Assembly: GCA_040751985.1 (NCBI GenBank)
Contig: JBFMFU010000063.1
Location: 1 to 64,000, forward strand
Length of the DNA stretch: 64,000 nt
Direction of reading: 5' to 3'
Source: Desulfoferula sp040751985
GTDB taxonomy: Bacteria > Desulfobacterota > Desulfarculia > Desulfarculales > Desulfarculaceae
Shown: positions 41,845 through 49,614 of the stretch, piece by piece
Numbering within the stretch: the stretch's first letter is position 1
Layout: every line of letters starts with the position of its first letter
Program-made: the position numbers and the translations under genes
Notes under the pieces: model-generated
Seen by the model: only the letters and a program-made list of their open reading frames with translations
What the model was told of the DNA's origin: nothing
Database searches by the model: none

Positions 41845-42374
41845 TGCGCACCGAGTTGACCATCGCCGGCGTGGGTGGCCAGGGCTCCATCACCGCAGGC
41901 ATCATCCTGGGCTCGGCGGCGGTGACCTACGACCACCAGTACGCCACCCAGACCTCGGCCTACTCCTCGGAGCTGCGGGGCGGTTTTGCCGCCGCCTGGG
42001 TGGTGCTGTCGGACGAGCCGGTGCTCTACCCCCGAGTGACCGCCCCGGACATCCTGGTGGCCCAGGCCCCGGACTCCATCGCCCGCTTCGCCAAGGTGCT
42101 CAAGCCCGAGGGCGTCTTGATCTACGACAGCGACATGATCGCCCAGCCGCCGGCGGAGATCAAGCGGGCCCACCCGGTGGCCGCCACCAGCCTGGCTCGA
42201 AACGAGATGCAGGCGGCCATCGTGGCCAACATGATCATGCTGGGCGCCCTGTGCCAGGTCACCGGCGTGGTCAGCCCCCAGGCCCTGGAAAAGGGCATCA
42301 CCGACGCGGTGCCCCCGGGCAAGCAGGAGCTGAACCTGCGGGCCTTCGCCCTGGGCCGCGAGCGGGTGGGCTGA
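41844..42374 (+). CDS. 2-oxoacid:acceptor oxidoreductase, gamma subunit
   Basis: 176 residues with IAGVGGQGSITAGIILGSAA at the N-terminus and SELRGGFAAAWVVLS, typical of the gamma domain of pyruvate/2-oxoacid oxidoreductases. One-base overlap (TGATG) with the beta gene. Completes the D-A-B-C subunit order. Confidence 0.92.
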   Translation: MRTELTIAGVGGQGSITAGIILGSAAVTYDHQYATQTSAYSSELRGGFAAAWVVLSDEPVLYPRVTAPDILVAQAPDSIARFAKVLKPEGVLIYDSDMIAQPPAEIKRAHPVAATSLARNEMQAAIVANMIMLGALCQVTGVVSPQALEKGITDAVPPGKQELNLRAFALGRERVG

Positions 42375-42450
42375 GGACCTGCGGCCCAGGCTGGGCCGGC
42401 CGGCGTTTTGCGGTAAAGTTTGCGGGGGGTGGAAGCAAAGGAGCGGAATC

Positions 42451-43887
42451 ATGGGAGTGATGACCAAGGCCGAATACATCCAATCGCTGCGCCGCCTGCA
42501 CCCCACGGTCTACATGTTCGGCGAGCGTGTGGAAAACGTGGTGGATAACCCGCGTCTGCGCGCGGGCATCGAGGCCACCGGCGCCACCTATGAGCTGGCC
42601 GAGATGGACCAGTACCGGGACCTGATGATCAAGCAGAGTCCGCTGATCAACGAGCCTATTAACCGCTTCAACAGCCCGCCCATGTCCGTGGAGGACCTGG
42701 TGGCGCGGGTGAAGATCAACCGCATCCTGGGCCAGCGGGTGGGCACCTGCCACCAGCGCTGCACGGGCATGGACTGCCTCTGCGCCCTGTCCATCGTCAC
42801 CTATGACGTGGACCAGAAGTACGGCACCCAGTACTTCCCGCGCTTCATGGAATTCCTGAAGTACATGCAGAAGCACGACTACACGGCCAACGCCGGGGTG
42901 ACCGATGTCAAGGGCGACCGCTCGCTCTCGCCCAAGGACCAGCCCGACCCGGACGTGTACCTGCACGTGGTGGAGCGGCGGCCAGAGGGCATCGTGGTGC
43001 GCGGGGCCAAGGCCCACCAGACCGGCTCCCTGTCCAGCCACGAGATAATCGTGCTGCCCACCCGGGCCCTGCGGCCCGGCGAGGAGGAGTTCGCGGTGGC
43101 CTTTGCCATGCCCAGCGACGCTCCGGGCATCATCCACGTGGTGGGCCGCTCCACCCTGGACATGCGCGAACTGGAGGGCTGCGACTGCGGCAACCTGTAC
43201 TACTCCAAGTATTGCCCCACGGTGATCTTCGACAACGTGCTGGTGCCCTGGGACCGGGTGTTCCTCTGCGGCGAGGTGGAGTTCGCCCAGGAGCTGGTGA
43301 TGCGCTTCTCGGCCTTCCACCGCCAGAGCCACGGCGGCTGCAAGTCCGGCAAGATCGACTGCATGGCCGGCGCGGCCCTGGCCATGATGGAGTACAACGG
43401 CACCGAAAAGGTGGGCCACCACAAGCAGAAGATCATCGACATGATCCACCGGGCCGAGACGCTCTACGGCTGCAGCCTGGCCGCCTCCTACGAGGGCCAC
43501 CAAGAGCCCTCGGGGGTGTGGTTCATCGACACGGTGCTGGCCAACGCATCCAAGATCCACGAGGGCAAGGAGATGGCCGAGGCCATCCGCCTGATGATCG
43601 ACATCGCCGGCGGCTACGTGGCCGACCTGCCCTCGGAGCGCGACCTCAAGAACGAGGCGGTGGGGCCGCTGCTCAAGAAATACCTGGCTGGGGCCAAGGG
43701 CGTGGACCCGGACAAGCGCATCAAGATGTACCGGCTCATCGAGAAGCTGGCCCTGGAGAGCGCCGACACCATCAGCGACATCCACGGCGGCGGCTCGCCC
43801 GAGGCCCACCGCCTGACCATCCTGCGCGAGAGCGACTTGGACTCGCGCAAGAAGGCGGCCAAGCGCCTGGCCGGCATCGAGGCCTAG
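42451..43887 (+). CDS. 4-hydroxybutyryl-CoA dehydratase/HpaB-family protein with intact [4Fe-4S] ligands
   Basis: 478-residue flavin-dependent protein of the HpaB/AbfD superfamily. The four cluster ligands of Clostridium aminobutyricum 4-hydroxybutyryl-CoA dehydratase (Cys99, Cys103, His292, Cys299) have equivalents at Cys100, Cys104, His290 and Cys297, with identical spacing within each pair (CHQRC; HRQSHGGC). This argues for the radical dehydratase/isomerase branch rather than the oxygen-dependent hydroxylases, which lack them. It would dehydrate a 4-hydroxyacyl-CoA to an enoyl-CoA. It follows KorC and precedes the LarA-like gene. Confidence 0.88.
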   Translation: MGVMTKAEYIQSLRRLHPTVYMFGERVENVVDNPRLRAGIEATGATYELAEMDQYRDLMIKQSPLINEPINRFNSPPMSVEDLVARVKINRILGQRVGTCHQRCTGMDCLCALSIVTYDVDQKYGTQYFPRFMEFLKYMQKHDYTANAGVTDVKGDRSLSPKDQPDPDVYLHVVERRPEGIVVRGAKAHQTGSLSSHEIIVLPTRALRPGEEEFAVAFAMPSDAPGIIHVVGRSTLDMRELEGCDCGNLYYSKYCPTVIFDNVLVPWDRVFLCGEVEFAQELVMRFSAFHRQSHGGCKSGKIDCMAGAALAMMEYNGTEKVGHHKQKIIDMIHRAETLYGCSLAASYEGHQEPSGVWFIDTVLANASKIHEGKEMAEAIRLMIDIAGGYVADLPSERDLKNEAVGPLLKKYLAGAKGVDPDKRIKMYRLIEKLALESADTISDIHGGGSPEAHRLTILRESDLDSRKKAAKRLAGIEA

Positions 43888-43896
43888 GGGAGCGAG

Positions 43897-45132
43897 ATGC
43901 AGCTGCCGCCGCTGTACCGGGTGGAGCAACAGTTCCCAGCCCACTCCATCGCCGATGTGCCCGCCGCGGTGCGGGCCCAGTTCGCGGCCTTGGACTTCCG
44001 CGGCCGCATCAAGCCAGGCCAGAGCGTGGCCGTGGCCGTGGCCTCTCGCGGCACCCACGACCTCAAGGACCTGGTGATCACCTCGGTGCAGTGCCTGCGC
44101 GATCTGGGGCTCAAGCCCTACGTCATCCCGGCCATGGGCTCCCACGGCGGGGCCACCGGCCCGGGCCAGGCCCAGGTGCTGCGCGGCCTGGGCATCAGCG
44201 AAGAGGCCACCGGCGCGCCCATCCGGGCCAGCATGGAGGTGGTCTCCCTGGGCCGCCTGGACTCCGGGGCCGAGGTCTACCTGGCCCAGGACGCCCTGGA
44301 CGCGGACCACATCATGGTCATCAACCGGGTCAAGCCGCACACCATCTTCCGCTCCGAGGTGGAGAGCGGCCTGTGCAAGATCATGGCCGTGGGCCTGGGG
44401 CGGCAGAAGGGCGCGGCCAGCATGCACCGCCACGACCTGGCCCGGACCATCGTGCCCGCCGCCCGCCTGATCATGGCCAAAGCCCCCATCCTCTGCGGCC
44501 TGGCAGTCACCGAAAACGCCCTGGGCGGCAGCGAAGACCTGGCCCTGGTGCCGCCGGAGCGCTTCGTGGAAAACGACCGCGAGTTCCTCCAGAAGGCCTG
44601 GGAGCTGTTCCCCCGCCTGCCCGTGGAGGAGTTGGACCTGCTCATCGTGGAGGCCATGGGCAAGGACATCTCCGGCGCGGGCATGGACCCCAACGTGGTG
44701 GGCTTCTGGCGGCGCTGGGGCGGCAAGCGCAAGCCCTTATACAGGACGCTGGTGGTGCTGGACCTGACCCCGGCCTCCCACGGCAACGCCACCGGCATGG
44801 GCATGGCCGACATCACCACCGAGCGTTTCATGGCCCTGGTGGACCGGCCGGCCACCAACCTGAACGCCATCACCTCCGGCGCCTTCCGGGCCGCCATGCA
44901 GCCCCTGACGGTCAAGGACGACCACCAGGCCATCGAAATCAGCCTGGGCGCCCTGCCCGACCCGGCCCGGGCCCGGGTGGGCCGCATAATGGGCACCCAT
45001 TGCCTGGACCTGTTCTGGGTCAGCCGGCCGGTGGCCGCTGAGCTGGCCGGCCGCCCCGGCCTGCGGGTGGATGAACGTCCCCTGCCCCTGAGCTTCGACG
45101 GCCAGGGCCGCCTGCAGCCCTACCCCGCATGA
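43897..45132 (+). CDS. Lactate-racemase-domain (LarA-like, DUF2088) protein
   Basis: 411 residues with VAVASRGTHDLKDLVITSVQCL and MGSHGGATGPGQAQVL near the N-terminus, INRVKPHTIFRSEVESGLCKIMAVGLGRQKGA (read in parts) in the middle. LarA homologues use a nickel-pincer nucleotide to racemise or epimerise 2-hydroxyacids. The catalytic-site lysine/histidine set differs somewhat from LarA itself, so the reaction is a family-level inference. Presence with a 2-hydroxyacid dehydrogenase suggests it interconverts the substrate enantiomers. No larB/C/E maturation genes are in the window. Confidence 0.8.
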   Translation: MQLPPLYRVEQQFPAHSIADVPAAVRAQFAALDFRGRIKPGQSVAVAVASRGTHDLKDLVITSVQCLRDLGLKPYVIPAMGSHGGATGPGQAQVLRGLGISEEATGAPIRASMEVVSLGRLDSGAEVYLAQDALDADHIMVINRVKPHTIFRSEVESGLCKIMAVGLGRQKGAASMHRHDLARTIVPAARLIMAKAPILCGLAVTENALGGSEDLALVPPERFVENDREFLQKAWELFPRLPVEELDLLIVEAMGKDISGAGMDPNVVGFWRRWGGKRKPLYRTLVVLDLTPASHGNATGMGMADITTERFMALVDRPATNLNAITSGAFRAAMQPLTVKDDHQAIEISLGALPDPARARVGRIMGTHCLDLFWVSRPVAAELAGRPGLRVDERPLPLSFDGQGRLQPYPA

Positions 45133-45223
45133 TCCGCCAATCTCGCTTCTAGGCTGGACGGCGGCGCGCGCGACGGGCTAAGCTACATGAGCCTGTCCGC
45201 CCGCCACGCGCAGGGGGTGAGTC

Positions 45224-46465
45224 ATGTCCAACGGCAAGCTGCACTACGGCTGGATCGTTATTCTGACCGGCCTGCTGGTCACCATCGGCGCCCACGGCTT
45301 CGGGCGCATGTCCTACACCCTGATCCTGCCGGCCATGAAGGACGGGCTACAGCTCAACTACGCCCATCTGGGCCTGCTGGGCACCGGCAACTTCGTGGGC
45401 TATCTGATCATGGCCATCGTGGGCGGCTACCTGGCCGCCTACTTCGGGACCCGCATCGTCATCGCCCTGGCCCTGCTGCTCATGGGCGTCACCCTGATGC
45501 TCACCGGCCTGGCCCAGGGCTTCGGCTTCGCCTTCGCCATGCGCCTGGCCACCGGCCTGGGCAACGGCGCCGCCTACGTGCCGGCCATGGCCCTGGGCTC
45601 GGCCTGGTTCGCGGTCCAGCGCCGCGGCTTCGCCACCGGCATCGTCTCGGCCGGCATTGGCGGCGGCACCATGATCGCCGGCCTCATCGTGCCCCTGGTC
45701 CTGGCCGCCTACGGCAGCGAGGGCTGGCGCTTTGCCTGGTACTACCTGGGCGGGGCCACCCTGATCATCGCCGGCGTGGCCGCGCTACTCATCCGCAGCC
45801 GGCCCGAGGACCTGGGCCTGGGCCAGGTGGGCGCGGACGCGGTCGCCACGGCAGCCCCGGCCGCGGCGGGCCGCGCCCTGGCCTGGGGCGACATCTACAA
45901 GCACGGCGCCGTGTGGTACCTGGGCCTGGTCTACTTCATGTACGGCTTCTCCTACATCATCTACATGACCTTTTTCGCGGCCTTCCTGGTGCGCGAGGCC
46001 GGTCTGACCCCGGCAGCCGCCGGCGGCCTCTGGGCCCTGGTGGGCGGCCTGAGCATCTTGTGCGGGGTGATCTGGGGAAGCATCTCGGACAAGCTGGGCC
46101 GCGGCCGCGGCTCGGCCCTGGCCTATGTCTCCCTGGCCGTGAGCTATCTCCTGATGGCCTTGCTGCACAATACGGCCGGGCATTATCTCTCGGCCATCGT
46201 CTTCGGCCTGAGCGCCTGGAGCATCCCCACCATCATGGCCGCCGCCGCCGGCGACCAAGTGGGTCCCAGGCTGGCACCGGCCGGTCTGGGCTTCATCACC
46301 CTGTTCTTCGGCATCGGCCAGGCCCTGGGCCCCTGGGTGGGCGGCATGTTGGCCGACGCCACCCGCTCCTTCGTGGTGCCCTTCCTGCTGGCCACGGCCG
46401 TGTCCCTGCTGGGCGCGGCCCTGGCCCTGGGCCTGCGGCCGGGGGATCACGGGCACAAGGCCTAA
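45224..46465 (+). CDS. Major facilitator superfamily transporter
   Basis: 413 residues with 12 hydrophobic segments; first segment HYGWIVILTGLLVTIGAHGFGRMSYTL, and a loop GTRIVIALALL. Resembles OFA/YbfB-type organic-acid carriers. ATG at 45224 has GGGGGTGAG upstream. It closes the KOR/dehydratase operon and probably imports its substrate. Confidence 0.88.
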   Translation: MSNGKLHYGWIVILTGLLVTIGAHGFGRMSYTLILPAMKDGLQLNYAHLGLLGTGNFVGYLIMAIVGGYLAAYFGTRIVIALALLLMGVTLMLTGLAQGFGFAFAMRLATGLGNGAAYVPAMALGSAWFAVQRRGFATGIVSAGIGGGTMIAGLIVPLVLAAYGSEGWRFAWYYLGGATLIIAGVAALLIRSRPEDLGLGQVGADAVATAAPAAAGRALAWGDIYKHGAVWYLGLVYFMYGFSYIIYMTFFAAFLVREAGLTPAAAGGLWALVGGLSILCGVIWGSISDKLGRGRGSALAYVSLAVSYLLMALLHNTAGHYLSAIVFGLSAWSIPTIMAAAAGDQVGPRLAPAGLGFITLFFGIGQALGPWVGGMLADATRSFVVPFLLATAVSLLGAALALGLRPGDHGHKA

Positions 46466-46558
46466 CCGCGACCAGGCCTCAACCTCGCACCGCCTGCGTC
46501 AGGGCCCCGGCCCGGCGCAGGGGTCTGGCATTGTTTAATCACCGAGGGAAGGAAGCCC

Positions 46559-46897
46559 ATGACAGGTAGACAGATTGCAGCCGCTTCCCTGGCATTGCTG
46601 GCCGTGGGAGCGGCCGAGATGTTGCTGGGCCGCGGCCTGGTGCAGGCCGGTCCCAGCCCCCAGATCGTGCAGGCCCGGGAGTTCCGGCTGGTCAACGAAA
46701 AGGGGGCGCTGCGGGCCAGCCTCAAGGTCAGCGACACCGGCAGGCTGCTGGTGGCCATGTACGACGGCCAGGGCCAGACCGTCGAGGAAATGGTGGTCAC
46801 GCCCAAGCTGCTGCAGTCGGCCAAGAAGACCAGCGCAGCCATCAAGCGGCTGGAAAGCCTCTGGCAGGGGATTTTGCTCAAGAAAAAGGATAAGTAG
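46559..46897 (+). CDS. Small exported or membrane-anchored hypothetical protein
   Basis: 112 residues: N-terminal hydrophobic segment (about 6-29), then AREFRLVNEKGALRASLKVSDTGRLLVAMYDGQGQ, a beta-rich repeat-like unit seen in many secreted bacterial proteins, and a basic C-terminus KKKDK. Function not recognised. ATG at 46559 follows GAGGGAAGGAAG, a good ribosome-binding site. Confidence 0.7.
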   Translation: MTGRQIAAASLALLAVGAAEMLLGRGLVQAGPSPQIVQAREFRLVNEKGALRASLKVSDTGRLLVAMYDGQGQTVEEMVVTPKLLQSAKKTSAAIKRLESLWQGILLKKKDK

Positions 46898-47187
46898 TTC
46901 TCCATTGGTGGCAGCGCGGCCTCAACGCAGCCAGGAGACAAAAACACGAAGAGGCAGGGGAGCCACGGGTGTGGCTCGCGGTCTATGGACTTTACAGATG
47001 ACCTACGAAACGTGGCTATGAGGGCAGTTGGAAACGGACCCCGATTTTGTGCGGTCAATCTTGGACTGGTGACGGTTTGAATTGTTCAGAGACGGCAAGC
47101 CTAAGCTGGGCTGAATGGTCGCTGGGCTGAATGGTCACTCACGGTAGGATGAAACCACTCAGCGATTTGCTAGGTGCCCGCAAAAGT
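46898..47187. other. Noncoding gap with a 16-bp tandem repeat
   Basis: About 290 bases without a convincing gene. It contains a perfect tandem duplication at 47105-47136 and nothing else that I recognise. Confidence 0.4.
47105..47136. repeat. Perfect 2 x 16-bp tandem repeat
   Basis: GCTGGGCTGAATGGTC occurs twice head to tail. It is in noncoding DNA and probably a replication-slippage product. Confidence 0.85.
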
Positions 47188-47652
47188 TTATTTTTTCGGC
47201 TTCCACTCGCGGGCCAGACGCTTGGCCTCGGCTTTTTGTTGAGGGGTCATCACTGCGGCCACGGCATCGCGGTATCTGATGGCGTTTTTGTTTCCCCTGA
47301 ATGCAGCTAAGTTAAGCCACATATGTGCCAAGACATTATCTTTGGGAACGCCCTCCCCCTTGGAATACATCGCGCCCAGGCTGTACTGAGCGCTGGTATG
47401 ACCCTGCTCAGCCGCCTTGCGGTACCAGCAGGCGGCCTGCTTGTAGTCCTTGGGTACGCCTTGGCCTTTGTAGTACATCACCCCCAAGTTGTACTGTGCG
47501 ACCGCGTCACCCTTCGCGGCCAAGGGCTTAAATTCTCGATAAGCGGTTGCGTAGTCACCACGATGATAGGCGGCATTCGCTTCCTTCATGCCAGCCCAAG
47601 CCGGTTGCGCCAGGCACAGGGCCAGCAGCAGAACCAAGATTAATTTTTTCAC
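47188..47652 (-). CDS. Exported Sel1-repeat (TPR-like) protein
   Basis: 154 residues from a GTG at 47652 preceded by GGGGGAGGG. Signal peptide (KKLILVLLLALCLAQPAWA) then three Sel1 units: NAAYHRGDYATAYREFKPLAAKGDAVAQYNLGVMYYKGQGVPKD, then two further KAAEQGHTSAQYSLG and LAHMWLNLAA-type units. Sel1 proteins are periplasmic adaptors. Single-gene unit; target unknown. Confidence 0.88.
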   Translation of the reverse strand: MKKLILVLLLALCLAQPAWAGMKEANAAYHRGDYATAYREFKPLAAKGDAVAQYNLGVMYYKGQGVPKDYKQAACWYRKAAEQGHTSAQYSLGAMYSKGEGVPKDNVLAHMWLNLAAFRGNKNAIRYRDAVAAVMTPQQKAEAKRLAREWKPKK

Positions 47653-47832
47653 GATTGTCCCTCCCCCAAATATTTTGAACCATTGTAGCACGCGGGGCCA
47701 TTCTGGTTTTGGGGGCTTGGGAATGGGGCCGCTTGGACCGGCGGCCTCTAGTTTTAGAAGAAGACCGGCCCACAGCTATTATCTCCGGCGGGCCGGGAAA
47801 TTGTTCCTCTACCTGAGACCTAAATGATTACC

Positions 47833-48078
47833 TCAGCGGGAGCCGGCCAAAGGCAGGGCCAACACCACCGCCGGCCCGGCCAGAGCCAGGGGCTGGATGC
47901 GATGGGGCCACAGGGAACAGGGCTGGCAGGTGAAGGAGGGCCAGCGCCGGCGCACCACCACTTCCAGGCAGATGCCGTAGAGGCCGCAGGCCACGTGGCG
48001 GTGCTCGGCCACCTGATCGAAGCTCAGGGGGCGCGGCCAAAAGGCTGGCCCATGGGGCCGGTGATTGCGTACATGCAT
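47833..48078 (-). CDS. Small cysteine-containing hypothetical protein
   Basis: 81 residues. HRHVACGLYGICLEVVVRRRWPSFTCQPCSLW contains C-x5-C and C-x2-C pairs that could bind metal, followed by a hydrophobic C-terminal stretch (PLALAGPAVVLALPLAG) that may be a membrane anchor. The look is of a real small protein rather than a random GC-rich frame, but I know no family. An overlapping frame (47828-48040, minus) is less plausible. Confidence 0.45.
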   Translation of the reverse strand: MHVRNHRPHGPAFWPRPLSFDQVAEHRHVACGLYGICLEVVVRRRWPSFTCQPCSLWPHRIQPLALAGPAVVLALPLAGSR

Positions 48079-48191
48079 GGCGCGGACCTATTCAGTTGAA
48101 ACAGTGGCCCAAATCTAGCACAAGTGCCTGCCCGCAGCCAACCCCCTGCTTCCCCTTGCCCTGAGGGGGAGGGGGCGATAATCTTGTAACT

Positions 48192-48935
48192 ATGGATTAC
48201 GTCTTTGAAGCCGACGAGGCCGCCCTCTACGAAAACTGGTTGGAGACCAGGGCCGGCCAGCTCTACCAGCGCACCAGCACCGAGCTGTTGGACCGGGTGC
48301 TGGACCACCGGCCGGGCTGGCGGGTGCTGGACGTGGGCTGCGGCCTGGGCGTGCACCTGCAACACCTGCTGCGCCGGGGGCTATTGGTGCACGGCCTGGA
48401 GGCCGGACCGGTGATGGCCCGCCTGGCCGCCGGCCGTCTGGGCCCTCAGGCCGAGGTGGAGCTGGGCGACGCCCACGACCTGCCCTTCGAGGACAACAGC
48501 TTCGACGCGGTGATCCTGGTCAACACCCTGGAGTTCACCGACCGCCGGGCCCAGGTCTTGGCTGAGGCGGCGCGGGTGGCCAGCAGCCGCGTGTGCCTGG
48601 TGGGCTTCAACCCCTTTTCGCCGCTCACCTGGCCGCACAAGTGGCTGCGCCGTCGCCACCCCTTCAGCCAGGGGCGGCCCCTGGCCCCCTGGAGCCTGCT
48701 GCGCCTGGTGCGCGAGGTGCTGGGTCCGGTGCCCCGCACCTGGGCCGCCTCGCCGCCCTGGCCGGGCGGCGGCCTGCTGCGCTGGCCCCTGGGCAGCCTA
48801 GTGGCGGTCTGCGCCGCGGTGACCCCGCGCTACCTCACCACGCCCCTCACGGTGAGCGCCGCCGGCGGCCACCGGCGGGTGGCGCAGCCCGTGGCCGGCC
48901 ACAGCCGCATCTCCCTCCTGCAGCGGGTCAAATGA
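48192..48935 (+). CDS. Class I SAM-dependent methyltransferase
   Basis: 247 residues. SAM loop RVLDVGCGLGVHLQHLL, acidic residue at HGLEAGP, and post-I motif GDAHDLPFEDNSFDAVILVNTLEF. Substrate not evident; the fold resembles UbiE/Type-11 enzymes. It is followed at one base by the FmdE-like gene, then by a molybdopterin-binding protein gene, forming a three-gene unit. Confidence 0.88.
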   Translation: MDYVFEADEAALYENWLETRAGQLYQRTSTELLDRVLDHRPGWRVLDVGCGLGVHLQHLLRRGLLVHGLEAGPVMARLAAGRLGPQAEVELGDAHDLPFEDNSFDAVILVNTLEFTDRRAQVLAEAARVASSRVCLVGFNPFSPLTWPHKWLRRRHPFSQGRPLAPWSLLRLVREVLGPVPRTWAASPPWPGGGLLRWPLGSLVAVCAAVTPRYLTTPLTVSAAGGHRRVAQPVAGHSRISLLQRVK

Positions 48936-48936
48936 A

Positions 48937-49614
48937 TTGTCGGCCATGACCCCCAGCGCGCCCAGCCGGCCCCCGGCCGCCCTGCCCGGCCTCCAGATGC
49001 CGCCGGTGCCGCCCCGGGAGCAGGTGGAGCGCCTGGTGGCGGCCTCGGCCCGAGCCCACGGTCATCTCTGCCCAGGCCAGGTGATCGGGGTGCGCATGTC
49101 CCTGCTGGGCCTAGGGCTGCTGGGCTACCCCTGCCCCCTGCCCTACCCGGAGATCAAGAACCTGCTGGGCGTGGTGGAGATAGAGCGCTGCCTGGCCGAC
49201 GCGGTGGCCATGGCCACCGGCCTGCGCTTCGGCCGCGGCTCGCTGAAGCTGATCAACCTGGGCCTGCTGGCGGTGACCTTCTGGGACCTGGAGCGCGGCC
49301 GGGGGGTGCGCCTGCTCAGCCTGGAAGGGGCCCGGCAGCGGGCCAAAGACTACGCCCCGGACCGGCAGGACGAGCACGCCCAGCAGGTCGAGGCCTACAA
49401 GGTGATGCCCAACCGCGAGCTTTTCCAGGCCCAGTGGGTCTCCCTGAGCCTGCCTTCTGATGAGATGCCCGGCCAGCGGCCGCCCAAGGTGGTCTGCGAC
49501 GGCTGCGGGGTGCTGGTGCGCAGCGGGCAGGTGCGGCATCAGAACGGGCGCAACCTGTGCGCGGTCTGCGCCGGGGAGGCCTACTTTCAACCTTTGCAGC
49601 CCCTGGAGTTGTAA
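48937..49614 (+). CDS. FmdE-family protein with C-terminal zinc ribbon
   Basis: 225 residues. The FmdE signature AHGHLCPGQVIGVRMSLLGLGLLG and a C-terminal treble-clef/zinc ribbon with CDGCG and CAVCAG. FmdE proteins are found with formylmethanofuran dehydrogenase and with molybdenum/formate enzymes outside methanogens, where a redox or cofactor role is suspected. TTG 48937 or ATG 48946 could be the start. The adjacent molybdopterin-binding gene strengthens a molybdenum-cofactor link. Confidence 0.85.
   Translation: MSAMTPSAPSRPPAALPGLQMPPVPPREQVERLVAASARAHGHLCPGQVIGVRMSLLGLGLLGYPCPLPYPEIKNLLGVVEIERCLADAVAMATGLRFGRGSLKLINLGLLAVTFWDLERGRGVRLLSLEGARQRAKDYAPDRQDEHAQQVEAYKVMPNRELFQAQWVSLSLPSDEMPGQRPPKVVCDGCGVLVRSGQVRHQNGRNLCAVCAGEAYFQPLQPLEL

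Noticed and set aside
42298..44433. 711-codon minus-strand frame over the dehydratase and LarA-like genes
   Set aside because: Antisense shadow of two recognised genes, low-complexity H/G/Q/A-rich.
47828..48040. Alternative small frame on the minus strand
   Set aside because: Proline/glycine/arginine-rich shadow overlapping the better-looking 47833-48078 frame.
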